37,689 nucleotides of DNA from DATAFF01 sp044870245 (GTDB taxonomy: Bacteria > Pseudomonadota > Alphaproteobacteria > Rhizobiales > Aestuariivirgaceae). The notes below the pieces were generated by a model. The model had not been told where the DNA came from. It saw only the letters and a program-made list of their open reading frames with translations, and ran no database searches. This document shows positions 32,481 to 37,689 of the stretch, piece after piece (the first letter of the stretch is position 1; every line of letters starts with the position of its first letter). Where the stretch lies: the NCBI GenBank assembly GCA_044870245.1, contig JBIOYR010000032.1, positions 1 through 37,689 of the forward strand, given 5' to 3'. A program made the position numbers and the translations under genes.

Positions 32481-33043
32481 TCTGATTGTCCGGTTGCGAG
32501 GCTTTCGACCACCAGATTGGAATTGGTGAAGACGCAGATCTCGGCCGCGATCGCCATCGCCTTGCGGGCGATCGTCTCGGCATCGAGCGCGCCGTCGGCA
32601 AGCGCCCGGGCGGCGGCCAGCGCATAATTGCCCCCCGAGCCGATCGCCACGATGCCGCGCTCAGGCTCCAGCACGTCGCCGGTGCCGGTGAGCACCAGGC
32701 TGACCTGCCGGTCGACCACGATCATCATTGCCTCGAGCCGTCTGAGATAACGGTCGGTGCGCCAGTCCTTGGCGAGCTCGACGCAGGCCCGGGTGAGCTG
32801 CATCGGGTGCTGCTCGAGCTTGCCCTCCAACCGCTCGAACAGGGTCAGCGCATCGGCGGTGGCTCCGGCAAAACCGGCTATGACCTGGCCGCCGGCCAGC
32901 GGCCTGACCTTCCGTGCATTGGCCTTGATGATCGTATTTCCGACACTGACCTGGCCATCGCCGGCCACCACCACCCGGCCCCCCTTGCGGACGGAAAGGA
33001 TCGTCGTTCCATGCCAGGACGGCGCTGTCGCGCTCGAAGTCAT
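32477..33043 (-). CDS. hslV: HslV peptidase subunit of the HslUV protease
   Basis: HslV is the threonine peptidase that forms a dodecamer with HslU caps. The 188-residue precursor has a short prepeptide before the catalytic threonine in SWHG-TTILSVRKGG (T13). It continues with VVVAGDGQVSVG, KANARKVRPL, VIAGFAGATADALTLFERLEGKL, and the C-terminal IGSGGNYALAAARAL, AMAIAAEICVFTNSNLVVE. The ATG at 33043 follows GGAGGCGGAGG, which fits; upstream in-frame codons are not conserved. It is divergent from hisB with a 141-bp gap. Confidence 0.97.
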   Translation of the reverse strand: MTSSATAPSWHGTTILSVRKGGRVVVAGDGQVSVGNTIIKANARKVRPLAGGQVIAGFAGATADALTLFERLEGKLEQHPMQLTRACVELAKDWRTDRYLRRLEAMMIVVDRQVSLVLTGTGDVLEPERGIVAIGSGGNYALAAARALADGALDAETIARKAMAIAAEICVFTNSNLVVESLATGQSE

Positions 33044-33184
33044 CAGTGCCTCCGCCTCCAACCGGGTGGATTTAGGCGTCCAGATCCGCAAGAGCAAGTC
33101 AAGGGCTCGTACCGGGAGAGTGGTCACTGCCCCGGCCGCCTGCTAAAAGGGCGCCCGGATTGCCGGATGGAGGCGAAGGTTAAC

Positions 33185-33778
33185 ATGCGCAACGGCCGGG
33201 TTGAGCGGCGCACCAAGGAGACCGAAATCACCGTCGAGCTGTCGCTCGACGGCAGCGGCATTCACGATATTTCAACCGGCATCGGCTTTTTCGACCATAT
33301 GCTCGAGCAGCTGGCCCGCCACTCCCTCATCGACATCGCCCTGAAGGCCAAGGGCGATCTCCATATCGACATGCATCACACCGTCGAGGACAGCGGCATC
33401 GCCCTCGGCCAGGCCCTGTCCGCCGCCCTCGGCGACCGGATTGGCATCTTCCGCTATGGTCAATGCGACCTTCCGATGGACGAGGCCTTGACCCGTTGTG
33501 CCCTCGACCTGTCCGGGCGCGGCTACCTCGTCTGGAAGGTCGTCTTCTCGCGACCGTTGATCGGCGAGATGGAAACCGAGCTCTTTCGCGAGTTCTTCCA
33601 GGCGCTGGCGATGAATGGCGGCATGACTCTCCACATCGAAACTCTTTATGGTGCCAACAACCACCATATTGCGGAAACCTGTTTCAAGGCGCTGGCACGG
33701 GCGCTGCGCACGGCCGTCGAGATTGAACCGCGGCGGCCTTCCGCCATTCCCTCCACCAAGGGGACATTGACAGGATAG
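33185..33778 (+). CDS. hisB: Imidazoleglycerol-phosphate dehydratase
   Basis: HisB catalyses the seventh step of histidine synthesis. The 197-residue product is the single-function form. It has RRTKETEITVELSLDGSG, the metal-binding GFFDHMLEQLARHSLID, DMHHTVEDSGIALGQAL and GANNHHIAETCFKALARALR, all of them conserved. The ATG at 33185 follows AAGG; another at 33167 is possible but would lack spacing to a ribosome-binding site. It leads the histidine operon. The gap to hslV carries no obvious leader peptide or attenuator. Confidence 0.97.
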   Translation: MRNGRVERRTKETEITVELSLDGSGIHDISTGIGFFDHMLEQLARHSLIDIALKAKGDLHIDMHHTVEDSGIALGQALSAALGDRIGIFRYGQCDLPMDEALTRCALDLSGRGYLVWKVVFSRPLIGEMETELFREFFQALAMNGGMTLHIETLYGANNHHIAETCFKALARALRTAVEIEPRRPSAIPSTKGTLTG

Positions 33779-33781
33779 GCC

Positions 33782-34195
33782 ATGGGTCTGCGCTTCTATT
33801 CGGTTCATGCCGAGCCATGGAATCCGGCGACGACGCCGCAGGGCGCCGATCGCACCGTCATGGTGAAGGAGGGATTCTCCTGGCCGGCTTTCCTGATCTC
33901 GCTGCCCTGGCTGATTTGGCACCGCATGTGGATCGTTCTGCTGCTCTACCTCGCCCTGGTGATCGGGCTTGCCGCTCTGTCGGAATTCGGTCAGATGCCC
34001 GATCAGGCGATGACTGTCGCCTCCCTGGTCATCGCGCTCGTCCTCGGCTTCGAAGGCAACAGCCTGCTCCGCTGGACCCTGGCCCGCCGCGGTTATGAGG
34101 AGATCGGCGAGGTGGCGGCCGAGACGCCGCAAGCCGCCGAGATACGGTTCTTCGAAAGACGCGGGCGCCGCACTCCCGAAGGTGAGGCGCCATGA
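33782..34195 (+). CDS. DUF2628 membrane protein in the histidine operon
   Basis: This 137-residue protein has two membrane helices (about 36-66, SWPAFLISLPWLIWHRMWIVLLLYLALVIGL, and about 78-90). It starts MGLRFYSVHAEPW, a pattern seen in DUF2628 proteins. It lies between hisB and hisH in many alphaproteobacteria, but its role is unknown. It begins 3 bp after hisB and overlaps hisH by 4 bp. No catalytic motif is seen, so a histidine-pathway function is an inference from neighbours. Confidence 0.85.
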   Translation: MGLRFYSVHAEPWNPATTPQGADRTVMVKEGFSWPAFLISLPWLIWHRMWIVLLLYLALVIGLAALSEFGQMPDQAMTVASLVIALVLGFEGNSLLRWTLARRGYEEIGEVAAETPQAAEIRFFERRGRRTPEGEAP

Positions 34196-34842
34196 CCCTC
34201 GCCATTGTCGATTATGGGTCGGGCAATCTTCGCTCGGCGTCGAAGGCGCTCGAACGCGCTGCCGCCACTTGCGACATCCGCAGCGACATTCTCGTCACCG
34301 CCGACCCCGACACGGTGCGCAAGGCCGAGCGGATCGTCCTGCCCGGTGTCGGGGCCTTTCGCGACTGCCGCAACGGGATCGCGGCGATCCCGGGCATGAT
34401 GGAGACGCTCGATATCGCGGTCCGCCGCGATGGCAAGCCCTTTCTCGGCATTTGTGTCGGCATGCAGCTGATGGCGACGAGCGGCCATGAGCATGAGGTG
34501 ACGGCGGGCTTCGGCTGGATTGCCGGGGAGGTGCGCCGCCTTGCACCTTCGGATCCGAGGCTGAAGATCCCCCATATCGGCTGGAATGAACTTGCCGGGC
34601 AGGGGGCCCACACGCTGCTCGACGGTCTCGACATTGCCGGCGGCGACCAGCACGCCTATTTCGTCCATTCCTATTGTCTCGTTCCCGACGATCCCGCCGC
34701 CGCCCTCCTCACCACCGACTATGGCGGCACGGTCACCGCCATGGTGGTGCGCGACAATCTGGCCGGCACCCAGTTTCACCCCGAGAAGAGTCAGGCCTTC
34801 GGGCTCGGGCTGCTCGCGAACTTTCTCCGCTGGCGGCCATGA
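34192..34842 (+). CDS. hisH: Imidazole glycerol phosphate synthase glutaminase subunit HisH
   Basis: HisH supplies ammonia from glutamine to HisF. The 216-residue class I amidotransferase has MTLAIVDYGSGNLRS, VLPGVGAFRDC, the nucleophile in FLGICVGMQLMA, VHSYC and the catalytic HPEKSQ in TQFHPEKSQAFGLGLLANFL. The length is standard. The ATG overlaps the DUF2628 stop (ATGA), and its own stop overlaps hisA. Its partner HisF is encoded just downstream, fused to HisE. Confidence 0.97.
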   Translation: MTLAIVDYGSGNLRSASKALERAAATCDIRSDILVTADPDTVRKAERIVLPGVGAFRDCRNGIAAIPGMMETLDIAVRRDGKPFLGICVGMQLMATSGHEHEVTAGFGWIAGEVRRLAPSDPRLKIPHIGWNELAGQGAHTLLDGLDIAGGDQHAYFVHSYCLVPDDPAAALLTTDYGGTVTAMVVRDNLAGTQFHPEKSQAFGLGLLANFLRWRP

Positions 34843-35585
34843 TCCTGTTCCCCGCCATCGACCTCAAGGATGGGCGCTGCGTCCGCCTGCGGCGCGGCGA
34901 GATGGCTGCGGCCACCATTTACCCGCAGACTCCGGAAGCCCAGGCCAGGGCCTTCGCCGATCAGGGCTTCGCCTGGCTCCATGTCGTCGATCTCGATGGC
35001 GCCGTGGCCGGCCGTCCGGTCAATCGCGGCGCGGTTGCCGCCATCCTGTCGGCGGTCACCATCCCGGTTCAGCTCGGCGGCGGCATCCGTGACTTCGCCA
35101 CCCTTGCCAGCTGGCTCGAGGCCGGTGTGACCCGGGTCGTTCTCGGCACGGCTGCCTCGGGAGATCCCGATCTCGTGCGCCAGGCCTGCCAGGCCTTCCC
35201 CGGTCGCGTCGCTGTCGGGATCGATGCGCGCAACGGTGCGGTCGCGGTCGAGGGCTGGGCCCGCTCGCTGCCGCTCACGGCCGTCGAGCTGGCGAAGCGC
35301 CAGGCCGATCTCGGGGTTGCCGCCATCATCCACACCGACATTGCCCGCGACGGCGTCCTCAAAGGTCTCAATCTCGAGGCGACCCTCGAGATCGCCCAAG
35401 CCACGTCGGTGCCGGTGATCGCCAGCGGCGGCCTCGCCTCGCTCGCCGATATCGAGCGGCTCGGCCGCCCGGACTGCGCCATCCTCGAAGGTGCAATATG
35501 CGGCCGCGCCCTCTATGAAGGGCTGATCGACCCTCACGCCGCGCTCGCCATCCTGCGCTCCGCCGGGAGGCGCGACAATGCTTAA
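34839..35585 (+). CDS. hisA: ProFAR isomerase HisA
   Basis: HisA isomerises N'-[(5'-phosphoribosyl)-formimino]-AICAR nucleotide. The 248-residue TIM barrel starts MILFPAIDLKDGRCVRLRRG with the catalytic aspartate. It continues with YPQTPEAQARAFADQGFAWLHVVDLDGA, VQLGGGIRD, VVLGTAA, VGIDARNGAVAVEGW, IIHTDIARDGVLKGLN with the second aspartate, and VIASGGLASLADI. The ATG overlaps hisH by 4 bp and its end overlaps hisF by 8 bp. It lies in an intact histidine operon. Confidence 0.97.
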   Translation: MILFPAIDLKDGRCVRLRRGEMAAATIYPQTPEAQARAFADQGFAWLHVVDLDGAVAGRPVNRGAVAAILSAVTIPVQLGGGIRDFATLASWLEAGVTRVVLGTAASGDPDLVRQACQAFPGRVAVGIDARNGAVAVEGWARSLPLTAVELAKRQADLGVAAIIHTDIARDGVLKGLNLEATLEIAQATSVPVIASGGLASLADIERLGRPDCAILEGAICGRALYEGLIDPHAALAILRSAGRRDNA

Positions 35586-36702
35586 GGTTCGCGTGATTCC
35601 CTGTCTCGATGTCAAGGACGGCCGCGTCGTCAAAGGCGTTCGCTTCGTCGATCTGAAGGATGCCGGCGATCCGGTGGAGATTGCCAAGGCCTATGATGCT
35701 GCCGGCGCCGACGAGCTGTGCTTCCTCGACATTACCGCGAGCCACGAGGATCGCGGCATCCTGCTCGATGTCGTCCGCCGCACCGCCGATCAGTGCTTCA
35801 TGCCGTTGACCGTCGGGGGAGGGGTTCGCAATATCGCCGACATCCGCAGTCTCCTGCTCGCTGGTGCCGACAAGGTGTCGATCAACACCGCCGCCATCAA
35901 CGATCCGCAGCTGATCGCCGAAGCATCGCGAAAATTCGGTGCCCAATGCATCGTCGTCGCCATCGATGCCAAGCGCGTTCTGGCTCCTGACGGTGTTCCG
36001 CCGCGCTTCGAGCTGTTCACCCATGGCGGGCGCCGACCGACCGGGCTCGATGCCGTCGAGTTCGCGCTCAACGTCGCAGCGCTCGGCGCCGGTGAGATCC
36101 TCTTGACCTCGATGGATCGCGACGGCACCGGCGAGGGTTTTGACATCGAGCTCACCCGCGCCGTCGCCGATGCGGTCGACATTCCGGTGATCGCCAGCGG
36201 CGGCGTCGGCAGCCTCGATCACCTGATCGCCGGGGTGCGGGATGGCCATGCCTCGGCAGTCCTTGCCGCCTCGATCTTCCATTTCGGCACCCACAGCATC
36301 GGCGAGGCCAAGGCCCGCATGGCGGCGGCCGGCATTCCCGTGCGAATGGCTGCCGGTCTCGCGGCTCCGCTCGATCCCGCCCGCCTCGCTGTCCTCAACG
36401 AGCTCGTGCGGATCATCGCGGCGCGCCGCTCGGCCTCGCCCGACGACTCCTATACGGCCAAGCTCTTTGCCGAGGGTGTCGAAAAATGCGCCAAGAAGGT
36501 TGGCGAGGAGGCGGTCGAGACGGCGCTCTCGGCCATGACCGGCGACCGCGCGCGGATTGCCGAGGAAGCGGCCGATCTCGCCTATCACCTGCTGGTGCTG
36601 CTCGAGGCCACGGGCACGCCGCTCGCCGACGTTCTCGACGTTCTCGCCGGTCGGATGGGCATCGGCGGCCTCGAGGTCAAGGCCTGGCGCAAGAAGGTAT
36701 GA
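35578..36702 (+). CDS. hisF: HisF-HisE fusion: cyclase subunit of IGP synthase with phosphoribosyl-ATP pyrophosphatase
   Basis: This single 374-residue frame contains two enzymes. Residues 1-257 form the HisF TIM barrel, with D11 (IPCLDVKDGR), D130 (VVAIDAKR) and the DRDGTGEGFDIEL and ASGGVGS motifs. Residues about 262-374 form HisE, with IIAARRSASPDDSYTAKLFAEGVEKCAKKVGEEAVETAL (E310, E311) and AEEAADLAYHLLVLLEATG (E329, E330, D333), and with the usual C-terminus. In most alphaproteobacteria hisF and hisE are separate adjacent genes. Here no stop or strong start separates them; an internal ATG at 36346 has no Shine-Dalgarno. The stop overlaps the coaA start (ATGA). Both active sites look intact, so both activities are expected. 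Confidence 0.93.
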   Translation: MLKVRVIPCLDVKDGRVVKGVRFVDLKDAGDPVEIAKAYDAAGADELCFLDITASHEDRGILLDVVRRTADQCFMPLTVGGGVRNIADIRSLLLAGADKVSINTAAINDPQLIAEASRKFGAQCIVVAIDAKRVLAPDGVPPRFELFTHGGRRPTGLDAVEFALNVAALGAGEILLTSMDRDGTGEGFDIELTRAVADAVDIPVIASGGVGSLDHLIAGVRDGHASAVLAASIFHFGTHSIGEAKARMAAAGIPVRMAAGLAAPLDPARLAVLNELVRIIAARRSASPDDSYTAKLFAEGVEKCAKKVGEEAVETALSAMTGDRARIAEEAADLAYHLLVLLEATGTPLADVLDVLAGRMGIGGLEVKAWRKKV

Positions 36703-37658
36703 GCGGAATGGACGAGCCGGCCCACGAACTGTCGCCATACCGCGTCTTCTCGCGCACCGAATGGGCGGCGCTGCGCGCCGACACGCCGCTGACCCTGACC
36801 CATGCCGAGCTCGACGAGTTGCGCAGTCTCAACGACCGCATCAATCTCGACGAGGTGGTGACCATTTATCTGCCGCTGTCGCGCCTGCTCAATCTCTATG
36901 TCAGGGCCACCCAGAAGCTGTTCTCGGCGACCCAGCGGTTCCTCGGCAGCGACGGCGGCAAGGTTCCCTATATCATCGGCATGGCCGGCAGCGTCGCCGT
37001 CGGCAAGAGCACCACCGCCCGCATCCTGCAGCGCCTGCTCGTCCGCTGGCCCAACACGCCGAAGGTCGATCTCGTCACCACCGACGGCTTTCTCATGCCC
37101 AATGCCGTGCTCGAGCGCGAGGGCCTGATGAACCGCAAGGGCTTTCCCGAGAGCTATGACCTGCCGCTGCTGCTGCGCTTTCTCTCCGACATCAAGGCCG
37201 GCATGTATGCCGTCGAGGCGCCGGTCTATTCCCATCTCACCTATGACGTGGTGCCCGACGAACATGTGGTGGTCGACCGCCCCGACATCCTGATCGTCGA
37301 GGGCCTGAACGTGCTGCAGGCCGGCCGCCCGCCGCGCGACGGCATGGCCATTCCCTTCGTCTCCGATTTCTTCGATTTCTCGATCTATCTCGATGCCGAG
37401 GACGACGTCCTGCGCACCTGGTACATCGACCGCTTCTTCTCCTTGCGCGAGACCGCCTTCAAGGATCCGCGTTCCTATTTCCACCGCTATGCCGAGCTGT
37501 CGGATGAGGAGACCCGCCGCACCGCGACGCGGATCTGGGAGACGATCAACCTGGTCAATCTTAGGGAGAACGTCCTCCCGACCCGTCATCGCGCCAATCT
37601 GATCCTGCACAAGACCGCCGACCACGCCATCAACGCGGTCCAGCTGCGCAAGCTTTAG
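36699..37658 (+). CDS. coaA: Pantothenate kinase, type I
   Basis: CoaA phosphorylates pantothenate, the first step to coenzyme A. The 319-residue protein begins MSGMDEPAHELSPYRVFSRTEWAALR. It has the P-loop GMAGSVAVGKSTTARIL, VDLVTTDGFLMPNAVLEREGLMNRKGFPESYD, the VEAPVYSHLTYDVVPDE lid, DILIVEGLNVLQ and a C-terminal NLVNLRENVLPTRHRANLIL, all typical of the prokaryotic type I enzyme. The start overlaps the hisFE stop; a second ATG at 36708 would remove three residues. hisE-coaA adjacency is a known alphaproteobacterial arrangement. The window ends 31 bp after its stop. Confidence 0.97.
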   Translation: MSGMDEPAHELSPYRVFSRTEWAALRADTPLTLTHAELDELRSLNDRINLDEVVTIYLPLSRLLNLYVRATQKLFSATQRFLGSDGGKVPYIIGMAGSVAVGKSTTARILQRLLVRWPNTPKVDLVTTDGFLMPNAVLEREGLMNRKGFPESYDLPLLLRFLSDIKAGMYAVEAPVYSHLTYDVVPDEHVVVDRPDILIVEGLNVLQAGRPPRDGMAIPFVSDFFDFSIYLDAEDDVLRTWYIDRFFSLRETAFKDPRSYFHRYAELSDEETRRTATRIWETINLVNLRENVLPTRHRANLILHKTADHAINAVQLRKL

Positions 37659-37689
37659 CGTGGCGGCTGCTGCCTGATCATCCGATCTC

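Noticed and set aside
32486..33184. Upstream extension of the hisB frame, adding over 200 residues
   Set aside because: The extension runs antisense through hslV and has no family similarity; the ATG at 33185 with its ribosome-binding site gives the standard HisB length.

Overview
This is a 37.7 kb stretch of a GC-rich bacterial chromosome. Gene content and order point to an alphaproteobacterium, probably in or near Hyphomicrobiales (Rhizobiales). The indicators are leuS-lptE-holA converging on parB-parA-rsmG-mnmG-mnmE, rho-hemJ-hemE diverging from ppsR-maf-aroE-coaE-dnaQ with secB, a Tim44-like gene beside mltA and an Smr gene, and hslUV beside hisB-DUF2628-hisH-hisA-hisF/E-coaA. The assignment is inferred from synteny and motifs only. 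I found no rRNA, tRNA, CRISPR array, phage or insertion sequence.

Layout. 1-3.8 kb: the 3' end of ftsK, then lolA, xthA, a stand-alone cyclic-nucleotide-binding-like protein and an OmpR-type response regulator. 3.8-7.1 kb is the most accessory part: an L,D-transpeptidase-fold protein, an Xre/RES toxin-antitoxin pair with a clear palindromic promoter-operator, an SDR oxidoreductase, and a histidine-phosphatase-fold protein that has lost both catalytic histidines. 7.1-8.3 kb: a cobalamin riboswitch followed by cbtB-cbtA (cobalt transport). 8.3-13.2 kb: yggS, then leuS-lptE-holA. 13.1-18.8 kb: parB, parA, rsmG, mnmG and mnmE on the minus strand, with two near-perfect parS centromere sites. 18.8-23.9 kb: a thioredoxin-like DUF255 protein, then rho, hemJ and hemE. 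23.87-24.23 kb: the hemE/ppsR intergenic region, which by synteny with Caulobacter Cori is the best candidate for the chromosomal replication origin. 24.2-28.4 kb: ppsR-maf-aroE-coaE-dnaQ and convergent secB. 28.6-31.1 kb: timA-mltA-smr. 31.1-33.0 kb: hslU and hslV. 33.2-37.7 kb: a histidine operon ending in coaA, in which hisF and hisE are one continuous reading frame.

How it fits together. If the origin lies near 24 kb, the minus-strand genes to its left (hemE to parB) and the plus-strand genes to its right (ppsR to dnaQ) are mostly co-oriented with replication. ParB and its parS sites then sit 6.5-9 kb from the origin, as expected for an origin-proximal segregation locus. Coding is very compact: many neighbours overlap by 4 to 20 bases (ATGA, GTGA or TTGA junctions), and several convergent pairs overlap through their stop codons, the longest being holA/parB (95 bp).

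Most of the window is well-known core biology. The parts I consider least explained are the HisF-HisE fusion, the double-histidine-less phosphatase homologue facing the B12 riboswitch, the RES/Xre operator, the heptad-repeat hairpin between the smr gene and hslU, the structured lolA-xthA gap, and the antisense-encoded ParB tail. I do not see a convincing wholly new multi-gene system.
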